NCBI GenBank assembly: GCA_964480695.1
Contig: CAYZPO010000016.1
Span: forward strand, 1 to 19,537
DNA from: CAZDDW01 sp964480695
GTDB taxonomy: Bacteria; Patescibacteriota; Patescibacteriia; UBA9934; CAZDDW01
Direction of reading: 5' to 3'
Length of the DNA stretch: 19,537 nucleotides
Shown here: one piece after another, positions 1 to 5,763 of the stretch
Layout of the letters: each line of letters begins with the position of its first letter
Position numbering within the stretch: the first letter of the stretch is position 1
Program-made: the position numbers and the translations under genes
Notes under the pieces: generated by a model
What the model saw: the letters and a program-made list of their open reading frames with translations, nothing else
The model's database searches: none
Told to the model about the DNA's origin: nothing

Positions 1-18
1 TATGGTCGGACACCTCCG

Positions 19-972
19 CTATTTCTGCCCGAATGCTTCAATATCTTTTGGAGTTACTGTTGTCTTACTCTTTTTCGAGGCAGCATGAACTACTCCCATC
101 GGAATCTTGTATCCAGGAGCAGCTTCGATTGATACCTTGGCCGCTGCTTCGTCCATTAAGTCAATGGCCTTGTCTGGTAAATAACGGTTGTCAATTTTCT
201 GGTCTGATAACTTAACTGCGGCTTCCAAAGCTTTATCAGAAATCTTTACCTTATGAAACTTTTCATAGGCACTACGTAGAGACTTTAACATTTCCAAGGC
301 ATCGTGTGGATTAGGTTCATCCACCAGCACCGGCTGGAAGCGTCGATCTAAAGGCTCATCTGGTTTAACATATTCTTGATATTCTTTCCAAGTTGTTGCC
401 CCAATTACATGTAGTTCTCCACGCGACAGTGCTGGCTTGATCACATCGCTAACATTCAAAGATCCTTCAGCTCGTCCGGCTTGTTGTAACAGGTGAATCT
501 CATCAATAAACAAAATAGCCGAGAGAGAAATATCCTCAAGGCTTTTTAACAAATGCTTTAATCTTTTTTCCAACTCCCCTCGGTACTGAGTTCCAGACAT
601 CAAAGAATTCAGATCTAGAACCAGAAGTTTTTTATCCTTCAGTGCCTTAGGCACCTGTCCGGACACAATGCGCTGAGCCAATCCTTCAACAATAGCCGTC
701 TTCCCCACCCCGGGTTCTCCTAGGAGCAGAGGATTATTTTTAGTACGGCGCATTAAAATATGTATCACACGCTCAATCTCCTCGTCTCGCCCAGTGATCG
801 GGTCTGTCTTTTTCTCTTGAGCTCTTTGCGTAAGATCAGTGGTGAATTCCGAAGTATGAGCTGAGACTTTAATTTTTTTGCCACTATCTCGACGCTTTTG
901 ATACCAGTACGTTGCACCCACAAAAACAGCAATACCAACTCCCAAAACTATTCTCCAAATATATTCAGGCAT
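19..972 (-). CDS. Membrane-anchored single-module AAA+ ATPase (ClpB/ClpC D1-like)
   Basis: This 317-residue protein matches the first ATPase module of ClpB/ClpC. An N-terminal membrane segment (about residues 6-25) is followed by a basic stretch and a linker. Visible motifs are Walker A GEPGVGKT (85-92), a pore-loop-like GTQYRGE (127-133), Walker B ILFIDE (153-158), sensor-1 GATT (191-194), the arginine-finger region LDRRF (208-212) and a sensor-2 helix YLPDKAIDLMDEA (264-276). It ends just after the D1 module: no N-domain, middle domain or second ATPase domain follows, so it is far shorter than ClpB or ClpC. It was probably a remodelling ATPase in origin and now acts at the membrane; partner and substrate cannot be read from the sequence. 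An upstream ATG seven bases earlier is out of frame. The family is clear, the role is inferred. Confidence 0.85.
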   Translation of the reverse strand: MPEYIWRIVLGVGIAVFVGATYWYQKRRDSGKKIKVSAHTSEFTTDLTQRAQEKKTDPITGRDEEIERVIHILMRRTKNNPLLLGEPGVGKTAIVEGLAQRIVSGQVPKALKDKKLLVLDLNSLMSGTQYRGELEKRLKHLLKSLEDISLSAILFIDEIHLLQQAGRAEGSLNVSDVIKPALSRGELHVIGATTWKEYQEYVKPDEPLDRRFQPVLVDEPNPHDALEMLKSLRSAYEKFHKVKISDKALEAAVKLSDQKIDNRYLPDKAIDLMDEAAAKVSIEAAPGYKIPMGVVHAASKKSKTTVTPKDIEAFGQK

Positions 973-996
973 AAATCATATTATTTCTTGTGCAAT

Positions 997-1002
997 ATTA
1001 TA
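997..1002 (-). promoter_or_regulatory. Extended -10 promoter of the AAA+ gene
   Basis: On the minus strand TGTGGTATAAT gives a perfect TATAAT with an upstream TG. The ATG at 972 is about 25 bases downstream, leaving a short leader of roughly 18 bases. No good -35 box is visible, as is usual for an extended -10 promoter. Confidence 0.6.
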
Positions 1003-1012
1003 CCACAAAACC

Positions 1013-2206
1013 CTATTCATAATACGCCCCCTCCTCATAAACATTCCGTGCATTCCACATGATCCAGCCGGAAGCACCAGCTTCGCGTGTGGCGCGGATC
1101 TGTTCTTGGATCTTATACGTATCATAAGTGGCTCCGATATCAAAATCCTGAAGCCAAGGGCGGAACTTATGGTCTGCTTCTTCAGCCGGAACCAGGAGCT
1201 CGGTCTCAAGCTGCTCTGTTCCCTCAGTCAATGATGCAGTTATTACTTCATACGGATGCTCAGCTGGATTCCCTAGTCCACGAAAGTTCCATTCATAATG
1301 TGACGGGTAGACCATAGGTGAGATGAAATCTGCATACGGATACACGTCTGATAGACGCTGACCGATCTGGAATCCAGTTGTGGAATGACAGGTCATGCCA
1401 AAGAGGTCAAACGATACCGGAATCTCTTCAGACTGAAGTGAGCCACCCACGTGTTCAAAGAAACGTGCCATAACATCATTCTTGGTTTCAAGAGTTGCAT
1501 CATAAATCGGATAACGGATTGAACTTAGTGCCCCATCAGTAGCGAAACGAACATAGTCAAACTGAATCTCATCAAACCCTCGATCATACGCTTCGCGAGC
1601 AAGCTCAAGATTATAGTTCCAAACCTCTTCTGCTGCTGGATCTAACCAAAGCGAGCCAATATTGTCGGTCCACATTGATCCACCAGGCCAGCGCAGAGCC
1701 GTGTCCGGCCGCAAGATGGCATACGCTCCATCGCGCATCACTGGGATACGAGCGATGCGATAGATCTCGTTCTCACCAAGCCACCCCAATACCGCGTCGA
1801 GGTCATCAATCACTGGGTCGTCTTGAGCGAATTCCTGCAATGACTCGGTATTTGGAACAAACCCCAACTCCCCGTTATCAAGCTTCAAATCAACCACCAC
1901 TGTATTCAACCCGGCCTCAAGCATGAAGTTGATCAGATACTCCCGATTTAATTCTAAACCAGCAGTCACTGCGGTCCAATAAATTCCACGAACTTCGTCT
2001 GGAAGCTCTGTGTGGGGAGTGACGTCCGTAAGGACGTTACTTTCGATCTCGAAGGGAATGACAGACTTTAGTCTATCCGTGATAACGCCCTGACGGGCGT
2101 CACTCCCTTCACTCCCAATCCGCCCCCAAAGTACAAAAACCACCCCTAACAAAACCACTGTGGGCACTAGAAGAAAAATTACTAAAACTAGCTGAGATTG
2201 CTTCAT
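1013..2206 (-). CDS. Membrane-anchored DUF4015-type putative glycoside hydrolase
   Basis: This 397-residue protein has an N-terminal membrane segment (about 7-27), a linker, and a TIM-barrel domain of the DUF4015 / putative glycosyl hydrolase family. Family hallmarks are EVRGIYWTA near the domain start, NTVVVDLK, RIARIPVMRD, FDEIQFDYVRFATDG with conserved acidic and aromatic residues, SFDLFGM, DFISPMVYPSHY, and GASGWIMWNARNVY near the C-terminus. It would lie on the outer face of the membrane and probably acts on a polysaccharide; the substrate is unknown. The linker before the barrel is built from palindromic repeats (2014-2107). The start sits 8 bases after a -10-like TACAGT, so the message is probably almost leaderless. 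The 3' end lies about 40 bases upstream of the AAA+ start, whose -10 lies in the gap. Confidence 0.85.
   Translation of the reverse strand: MKQSQLVLVIFLLVPTVVLLGVVFVLWGRIGSEGSDARQGVITDRLKSVIPFEIESNVLTDVTPHTELPDEVRGIYWTAVTAGLELNREYLINFMLEAGLNTVVVDLKLDNGELGFVPNTESLQEFAQDDPVIDDLDAVLGWLGENEIYRIARIPVMRDGAYAILRPDTALRWPGGSMWTDNIGSLWLDPAAEEVWNYNLELAREAYDRGFDEIQFDYVRFATDGALSSIRYPIYDATLETKNDVMARFFEHVGGSLQSEEIPVSFDLFGMTCHSTTGFQIGQRLSDVYPYADFISPMVYPSHYEWNFRGLGNPAEHPYEVITASLTEGTEQLETELLVPAEEADHKFRPWLQDFDIGATYDTYKIQEQIRATREAGASGWIMWNARNVYEEGAYYE
2014..2107. repeat. Pair of in-frame palindromic repeat elements
   Basis: Two related palindromes face each other inside the hydrolase gene. One starts at 2014 (GGGGAGTGACGTCCGT, then AAGGACGTTAC). 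The other is on the opposite strand at 2081-2107 (GGGAGTGACGCCCGT, then CAGGGCGTTATC). A third, degenerate hairpin between them (GGGAATGACAGACT, then TTAGTCTATC, 2054-2077) has the same GGGA-TGAC...TATC frame with a different stem. The second element is almost identical to 15122-15148 in the M19 dipeptidase gene. Both elements stay open in the host reading frame and encode part of the linker between the membrane anchor and the barrel. Confidence 0.75.
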
Positions 2207-2214
2207 ACTTAAAT

Positions 2215-2243
2215 ACTGTACCAGATTGACAAGGCCCTGACCA
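2215..2243 (-). promoter_or_regulatory. Candidate promoter of the DUF4015 gene
   Basis: On the minus strand TGGTCA (2243-2238), a 17-base spacer and TACAGT (2220-2215) with an upstream TG precede the ATG at 2206 by 8 bases. It overlaps the oppositely directed promoter at 2226-2254, so the two units may compete for RNA polymerase. Confidence 0.5.
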
Positions 2244-2254
2244 TGTGTTATCCT
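2226..2254 (+). promoter_or_regulatory. Promoter of the membrane-microprotein cassette
   Basis: TTGACA (2226-2231), a 17-base spacer and TATCCT (2249-2254) preceded by TGT form a strong extended -10 promoter. It drives the + strand genes from 2295 and overlaps the divergent hydrolase promoter. Confidence 0.75.
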
Positions 2255-2294
2255 TGGTTACCAAACGTACATTCTACGCGGGAGGAGGTTAGTT

Positions 2295-2414
2295 GTGCCG
2301 TTCAAAATGATCAAGAACAGTCACCGCATCAAGAACTGGCAAATCAGCCTGCTTCTCGTGGGGCTGACCTTTGCTGTATGGGCCTTCCTGATTCTCTCAG
2401 GATTGGTGACCTAA
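2295..2414 (+). CDS. 39-residue single-pass membrane microprotein
   Basis: A GTG start at 2295 follows GGAGGAGG at 2281-2288 with good spacing. The short basic N-terminus (MPFKMIKNSHRIKN) is followed by one hydrophobic segment (about residues 17-38) and a TAA stop. It is the first gene after the promoter at 2226. The next microprotein begins one base after its stop, so the two are probably co-translated. The positive-inside rule suggests a cytoplasmic N-terminus. No family is recognised. Short length limits confidence, but Shine-Dalgarno site, hydrophobic pattern and operon position agree. Confidence 0.6.
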   Translation: MPFKMIKNSHRIKNWQISLLLVGLTFAVWAFLILSGLVT

Positions 2415-2415
2415 C

Positions 2416-2505
2416 ATGTACAGCGACAACCCTTGGGTAATGCTGTTCGAACTCGCACTTGGAATCGCCTTGTTGGTCATTGCAGCAGCAACGGCCCTGA
2501 ACTGA
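2416..2505 (+). CDS. 29-residue membrane microprotein
   Basis: The ATG follows the preceding stop by one base, an arrangement typical of translational coupling; no strong ribosome binding site of its own is seen. The product is a short polar N-terminus (MYSDNPW) plus one hydrophobic helix (about residues 8-27) ending in ALN. It sits between another TM microprotein and the TonB/AgmX-like gene, so the three may form one membrane complex. Function unknown. Confidence 0.45.
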   Translation: MYSDNPWVMLFELALGIALLVIAAATALN

Positions 2506-2530
2506 AATACATCCCGGGAGGGAATGAAAC

Positions 2531-3109
2531 ATGAACACCGAAAACAACGGTTCCAAAGGAGCCAAGCCCGGACATGTGCTGTTCGTAGGTGCCGTCCTGG
2601 TCATCTTCTTCGCCATCCTGTTCTGGCACAGCACAGCCGTGGCCCAGCCGCGGCTCGAGATCTTCGACAACCCGATCCTGCTCGGCGACCTGAGCAAGGA
2701 CGAAGTGCGCACCGAGGTCGCGACCCACAAGGACATGCTGCGTTCCTGCCTGAGCGAGGACCCGAATCTCGTGGGCAAGGTGGTGGTCAAGTTCATCATC
2801 AGCCGCGACGGTGGAGTGTCATCTTCCAGCGTCAACTCGACCACCCTCGAAGACACGGAAATCGAGGCCTGCCTGGTAGACGCATTCCGCCAGATGAGCT
2901 TCCCGGCCCCGCACAACGGCGGCATCGTCATCGTGACCCAGCCGTTGATCATCGGGAATTACGAGATCCCGCCGATTCCGGAGCTGGCCCCGACCCTGCG
3001 CGGCCCACCGACAGGACAGACCATCGAGGACTGGGACCTAGGAGCCCAGGACCGGTGGGACGAAATCCACGGTCGATCTACTGACGACAACGAAGACGAG
3101 GAAGAGTAG
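2531..3109 (+). CDS. Membrane-anchored protein with AgmX/TonB-C-like domain
   Basis: This 192-residue protein has an N-terminal membrane segment (about residues 17-39) and a domain (about 60-145) resembling the C-terminal domain of myxobacterial AgmX/PglI proteins, which is related to TonB-C. Typical features are an early cysteine in MLRSCLSED, VVVKFIISRDGGVSSSSV, a second cysteine in IEACLVDAF, and a closing GGIVIVTQPL strand. In diderms such domains couple energy to outer-membrane or gliding machinery, which is unexpected in a CPR cell; here it may simply be an extracytoplasmic interaction module. The tail is proline-rich, then acidic (DDNEDEEE). Start chosen at 2531 after GGGAGGG; an ATG at 2524 is in another frame. 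It ends the 2295 operon. The domain call is by motif pattern only. Confidence 0.6.
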   Translation: MNTENNGSKGAKPGHVLFVGAVLVIFFAILFWHSTAVAQPRLEIFDNPILLGDLSKDEVRTEVATHKDMLRSCLSEDPNLVGKVVVKFIISRDGGVSSSSVNSTTLEDTEIEACLVDAFRQMSFPAPHNGGIVIVTQPLIIGNYEIPPIPELAPTLRGPPTGQTIEDWDLGAQDRWDEIHGRSTDDNEDEEE

Positions 3110-3141
3110 CTACGCACTCAACCTTAACCCCTCAAAAGCAA

Positions 3142-3179
3142 ACGGCGCTCCTGCCTCAGGGAGCGCCGTGAATCTTTTT
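3142..3179. terminator. Bidirectional hairpin terminator
   Basis: ACGGCGCTCC and GGAGCGCCGT form a 10 bp stem followed by ATCTTTTT on the + strand. The minus strand reads the same stem followed by TTGCTTTTG. It lies between convergent genes ending at 3109 and 3186 and probably serves both. Confidence 0.85.
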
Positions 3180-3185
3180 AAATAT

Positions 3186-3542
3186 TTAATTGTCTTCGGA
3201 CAATATTTTAGCAGCTTCTAGCATCCGTAACGACTCAGGAGTTAACATGATGTCTGCTTCCCCTTTCTTAAGAACATACTTACGATTACGGATATGCACC
3301 TCAGCCCACTTCTTCAACTCTTCTGCAGCACCAGCCTCAGCCACTTGCTGAACAAGTTCAGTCGTACCATGAGCNNNNNNNNNNGCCAGGGCCTGATTAA
3401 AATCCTCATCATCTAACAATGGAATTTGGTCAAGATCAATTTCTCCATAAAGCTTTTCTGCAGCCAAATACCCTGACTCCTTTGTTAACCACCCAGGATT
3501 TTCTACCGTGTCATCTGCTTGGACCTTATGTTCTTCAGACAT
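3186..3542 (-). CDS. Small acidic cytoplasmic protein, interrupted by assembly gap
   Basis: The reading frame starts at MSEEHKVQADD, continues for about 118 residues and has a helical, charged C-terminal half (VAEAGAAEELKKWAEVHIRN, then KYVLKKGEADIMLTPESL). Ten Ns at 3375-3384 interrupt it, so about four residues or an unknown length are missing and the two halves may not truly be contiguous. The start at 3542 is preferred because AAGGAG overlaps the stop of the cyclophilin gene just upstream; an earlier ATG at 3563 would overlap that gene. It is the last gene of a three-gene minus operon. No family recognised. Confidence 0.6.
   Translation of the reverse strand: MSEEHKVQADDTVENPGWLTKESGYLAAEKLYGEIDLDQIPLLDDEDFNQALXXXXAHGTTELVQQVAEAGAAEELKKWAEVHIRNRKYVLKKGEADIMLTPESLRMLEAAKILSEDN
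3375..3384. other. Assembly gap (10 N)
   Basis: Ten consecutive unknown bases inside a coding frame, most likely a scaffolding placeholder. The true gap length is unknown, although the frame is open on both sides as written. Confidence 0.95.
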
Positions 3543-3546
3543 ATTT

Positions 3547-4179
3547 TTACTCCTTATCTTCAACCGTTACCAAAGTCATTTTGTCTCCAACCGCAATCGC
3601 ATCAACCACATCCATCCCTTCGATTACTTTACCAAAAATTGAATAAGCCTTTGGCAAAGCAGTGTCAGCCAACATCACAAAGAACTGACTTCCGTTAGTA
3701 TTCGGTCCACTGTTAGCCATAGCCACGATTCCCCGTTCATACTGATATTCATCATCTAACTCATCTTCAAACTGATATCCAGGACCACCAGTCCCGTTAC
3801 CATTAGGATCTCCGCCCTGAATAACAAACCCTTCTTCACGGCGATGGAAAGTCAAACCGTTAAAGTAAGTACTGTTAGCTAGATAAACAAAGTTAGACAC
3901 AGTCATTGGTGCAGTGTCAGGATACATCTCAAAAACGATGTCACCCTTTTCGGTAGTAATCCGAACCTGTTTGTTTTGAATTGTCTCATCCGAGAGAACG
4001 CCTGGGAACTTCCAGGTCTGACTTGTTGGAACCATAGTTTGTTCTTCTTGTTCTTGATTAGTAGTTGGGAGATTAACATCATCAGCAGAAATGTTGTCTT
4101 CTGATGAACCAGTGCACCCCGCCCCAACTAAAACGAAAACACCGAGAAATAGTACGATCTTTTTCATATTATTGATCAT
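3547..4179 (-). CDS. Cyclophilin-type peptidyl-prolyl isomerase lipoprotein
   Basis: This 210-residue protein carries a lipoprotein signal: basic MKK, hydrophobic core and lipobox VGAGC with the acylated cysteine at about residue 22. A polar linker leads to a complete compact cyclophilin domain (about 65-205). Diagnostic motifs are FEMYPDTAPMTVSNFVYLA, FHRREEGFVIQGGDP (catalytic Arg region), GIVAMANSG and GSQFFVMLAD. It would catalyse cis-trans isomerisation of prolyl bonds in proteins outside the membrane. Start is MINNMKK at 4179 or MKK at 4167; both leave the signal intact. It follows the gene ending at 4197 by 17 bases of TGATCAAT-like repeats and ends next to the downstream gene, so the three are likely co-transcribed. 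Confidence 0.92.
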   Translation of the reverse strand: MINNMKKIVLFLGVFVLVGAGCTGSSEDNISADDVNLPTTNQEQEEQTMVPTSQTWKFPGVLSDETIQNKQVRITTEKGDIVFEMYPDTAPMTVSNFVYLANSTYFNGLTFHRREEGFVIQGGDPNGNGTGGPGYQFEDELDDEYQYERGIVAMANSGPNTNGSQFFVMLADTALPKAYSIFGKVIEGMDVVDAIAVGDKMTLVTVEDKE

Positions 4180-4208
4180 TGATTATTGAATATTGATCAT
4201 TCTTGATC
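4172..4208. repeat. Short AT-rich TTGATCATT repeats around a gene junction
   Basis: TTGATCATT occurs twice, with the variants TTGATTATTG and TTGATCAG nearby. The repeats span the last codons of the gene ending at 4197 and the start region of the cyclophilin gene. Comparable micro-repeats precede the starts at 14711 and 15694. Confidence 0.6.
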
Positions 4209-4619
4209 AGCGCCATTGTACTGGATCAGCGCCCATTGCGCAACCTGGTCGACTTGGGTCGACAACTCTCCGCGTTCGCGATTGTATTCTGTAGGCAAAA
4301 TCTCCCACTCTGAAGTCTCAGAGTTCAGTTCACCGATAAACAACTGATCAACTGGACCTTGATCAGCTGTAAAGTAAAAAATTAGATCCGCTGGCGCAGC
4401 AAAGATATAATTATTCGGCTCGACTGTATAGATTTGAGGACTGACCCCGCCATCGGCGGGGTCAACTTTAAGATACGTCCCACTCTCAGCCACATACTCC
4501 AAACGGACCATCTCGTCAGCAGACCAAGTCACTCGCTCCTCCGGCGGCACTGTAAAAACAAAATACACCGTACCCAAGAGCACGAGCAGCACCACAATTG
4601 TCATTCCGAAATTTTTCAT
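4197..4619 (-). CDS. Small anchored extracytoplasmic protein, unrecognised
   Basis: This 140-residue protein has an N-terminal hydrophobic segment (about 6-23) and a beta-rich exported region (WSADEMVRLEYVAESGTYL, FAAPADLIFYFTADQG, ending in VDQVAQWALIQYNG). I do not recognise a family. The start MKNFG at 4619 is preferred over the upstream ATG at 4658 because a perfect TATAAT (4631-4626) lies inside that extension, six bases before ATG 4619. That makes the transcript leaderless. A perfect palindrome (4443-4463) encodes DPADGG in frame within the domain. It is the first gene of the operon with the cyclophilin and the acidic protein. Confidence 0.7.
   Translation of the reverse strand: MKNFGMTIVVLLVLLGTVYFVFTVPPEERVTWSADEMVRLEYVAESGTYLKVDPADGGVSPQIYTVEPNNYIFAAPADLIFYFTADQGPVDQLFIGELNSETSEWEILPTEYNRERGELSTQVDQVAQWALIQYNGADQE
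4443..4463. repeat. Perfect in-frame coding palindrome
   Basis: GACCCCGCC, three bases, then GGCGGGGTC: a perfect 9 bp inverted repeat, much more GC-rich than its host gene. It is translated in frame as part of VDPADGGV. It may be another small mobile palindromic element, or a chance hairpin. Confidence 0.6.
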
Positions 4620-4625
4620 ACAAAT

Positions 4626-4631
4626 ATTATA
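4626..4631 (-). promoter_or_regulatory. Extended -10 producing a leaderless mRNA
   Basis: On the minus strand TGGTATAAT is followed by six bases and the ATG at 4619. Transcription starting at the usual distance from TATAAT would begin at or within a base of the start codon. No convincing -35 is seen. Confidence 0.65.
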
Positions 4632-4692
4632 CCATGCTTGCCTCTTACCTAAGATCAAGCTTCACAAACCCAAAACAAGGGGGAATCGTTCC

Positions 4693-4848
4693 ATGACAAC
4701 TCAAGACACCGAAGATACTGGAACCGACATTGGTCATGTCGTGACCTTGACCATTATTGCCATCTTCTACATCAGCTCTGGGGCCTACGTCTTGTTCGGT
4801 CTCATAGGTTTCGACAGACTATACCAACTTCTTCTGTGGTTGAAATAA
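4693..4848 (+). CDS. 51-residue membrane microprotein
   Basis: An ATG at 4693 follows AAGGGGG (4678-4683) with suitable spacing. The product has an acidic, threonine-rich N-terminus (MTTQDTEDTGTDIG), then one long or two short hydrophobic segments (about residues 15-40), and an amphipathic tail ending in LLLWLK. The next TM gene starts ten bases after its stop, so the two form an operon. Its promoter is not obvious; an AT-rich stretch at 4620-4632 also carries the divergent -10. No family recognised. Confidence 0.55.
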   Translation: MTTQDTEDTGTDIGHVVTLTIIAIFYISSGAYVLFGLIGFDRLYQLLLWLK

Positions 4849-4858
4849 GGGATACGAG

Positions 4859-5104
4859 ATGAAAAAACTGACAAGTGCTGTAATCTGGATCACCATAACC
4901 CTCGGCGTCCTTACCCTGATCGTGGCTCTGGTCATGATCATCTGTTGGCTGGTATCCGGGGCTCCCAGGATCACTTCGATCGACCTTTCATCAACTTCCA
5001 GTTCCTTCCTCGCTGAGTCGACCAGTAATCAACCCGCCCGCTTCATAGTCTCGAAGCGCGCGGGTTTTCGGTTTGGGTTGACTGAGATTGTCGGACATGC
5101 TTAA
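4859..5104 (+). CDS. Small TM protein whose frame runs through its own terminator
   Basis: The protein starts MKKLTSAV and has a strong hydrophobic segment (about residues 8-33), then a Ser/Thr-rich stretch. The frame has no stop before the terminator hairpin at 5031-5070 and stays open for 81 codons, until the TAA that overlaps the next promoter's -10. The last 20 or so residues (from NQPARF) are therefore encoded by terminator and promoter DNA. Either the native 3' end was lost and replaced by the cassette junction, or a frameshift removed the stop. Terminated transcripts would lack a stop codon and need trans-translation. The N-terminal part looks real; the C-terminus is doubtful. Confidence 0.5.
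   Translation: MKKLTSAVIWITITLGVLTLIVALVMIICWLVSGAPRITSIDLSSTSSSFLAESTSNQPARFIVSKRAGFRFGLTEIVGHA
5031..5070 (+). terminator. Cassette terminator A
   Basis: AACCCGCCCGCTTC pairs with GAAGCGCGCGGGTT at 13 of 14 positions and runs into TTTTC. The same hairpin, with small changes, recurs at 6754, 7885 and 9056, each time directly before a promoter-like TTGAC. Confidence 0.85.
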
Positions 5105-5106
5105 AT
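5078..5106 (+). promoter_or_regulatory. Cassette promoter A
   Basis: TTGACT (5078-5083), a 17-base spacer and TTAAAT (5101-5106) with TG at the extended position. The last spacer bases and -10 (catgcTTAAAT) are identical in promoters B and C, and each copy follows the same terminator. It drives the lipoprotein gene at 5131, whose ribosome site GGAGG is at 5121. Confidence 0.8.
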
Positions 5107-5130
5107 GAACGCAGTCAAACGGAGGACAAC

Positions 5131-5706
5131 ATGACGTGCCGCACCTTCACTATGCTCACCCTGATCATCTGCCTGATCGTGCTCCTGCTGGGCTGCGAAA
5201 GCAACGAGACCGGAGCTGACCCGATCGCTCCCGAAGAGCAGGATCTGTTGATCACTGACACGGACGATGATCCGCCCATGGACATGGACGACGACTCGGC
5301 CGAAGATGAAGAGGACTACGAGCGGATGTGTCACAGATACACTCGCCGCTACAGTCCCTACGCTACAGTTCAGGACGAGTACGGAGACAGGTCGCCTTGG
5401 TGCTACAACCACATTTCCCGCCGCATGGTCTCTGTTCAGCGGTCCAAGGAGTTGGATGGAGGAATTGGTGCCACTACCATCTCGCCCAACTTCCTCCCGT
5501 ACAACAACGCCAAAGCCAAGCAGATGGACAACTACGAGGAGGCTCAGCGTTGGTGCATCAATCTGCAACTGATCGGGTTCGAACGCTCCTGTAGTTGCGG
5601 CTGCGAGGCTCGAGCAGTCCTCTGCCTCAACGCCGAGCGCACGCTCAAGCGCGTCTCACCTGACGGCAGCGAAGATCTGGCTCAGGACTTCCGACTGATC
5701 GAATAA
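5131..5706 (+). CDS. Cysteine-rich lipoprotein, unrecognised
   Basis: This 191-residue product has a lipoprotein signal: hydrophobic segment LTLIICLIVLLLGC with lipobox LLGC and the acylated cysteine at about residue 22. An acidic linker (DTDDDPPMDMDDDSAEDEED) separates it from a C-terminal domain with regularly placed cysteines (RMCHRY, PWCYNH, RWCINL, SCSCGCEARAVLC), suggesting disulfides or metal binding outside the cell. A GGAGGAC site precedes the ATG and cassette promoter A lies directly upstream. The next gene follows after about 57 bases without a terminator, so they are probably co-transcribed. No family recognised. The acidic tether is what one would expect if the domain must reach away from the membrane. 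Confidence 0.75.
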   Translation: MTCRTFTMLTLIICLIVLLLGCESNETGADPIAPEEQDLLITDTDDDPPMDMDDDSAEDEEDYERMCHRYTRRYSPYATVQDEYGDRSPWCYNHISRRMVSVQRSKELDGGIGATTISPNFLPYNNAKAKQMDNYEEAQRWCINLQLIGFERSCSCGCEARAVLCLNAERTLKRVSPDGSEDLAQDFRLIE

Positions 5707-5763
5707 CCAACCCCCCACCGCCAGAGGGCTGATCGCTTACCTGGCTAGACTGGAGAAGTCGAA

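Noticed and set aside
2344..2952. Minus-strand ORF opposite the membrane cassette
   Set aside because: It has no promoter or SD, and the + strand genes there have clear starts and hydrophobic patterns.
2524..3084. Alternative frame starting at ATG 2524
   Set aside because: Product is Arg/Pro/Gly-rich shadow sequence; the frame from 2531 has a TM helix and a recognisable domain.
4626..4690. A + strand promoter for the 4693 gene at TATTAT
   Set aside because: The nearest -35-like TTGTCA is 21 bases away from it; spacing is poor, so no promoter is annotated.
5575..5592. GGGTTCGAACGC resembles a tRNA T-arm
   Set aside because: It lies inside the lipoprotein coding frame and no acceptor or anticodon arms fit around it. 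A similar GAGTTCGAACC at about 13663 was rejected for the same reason.
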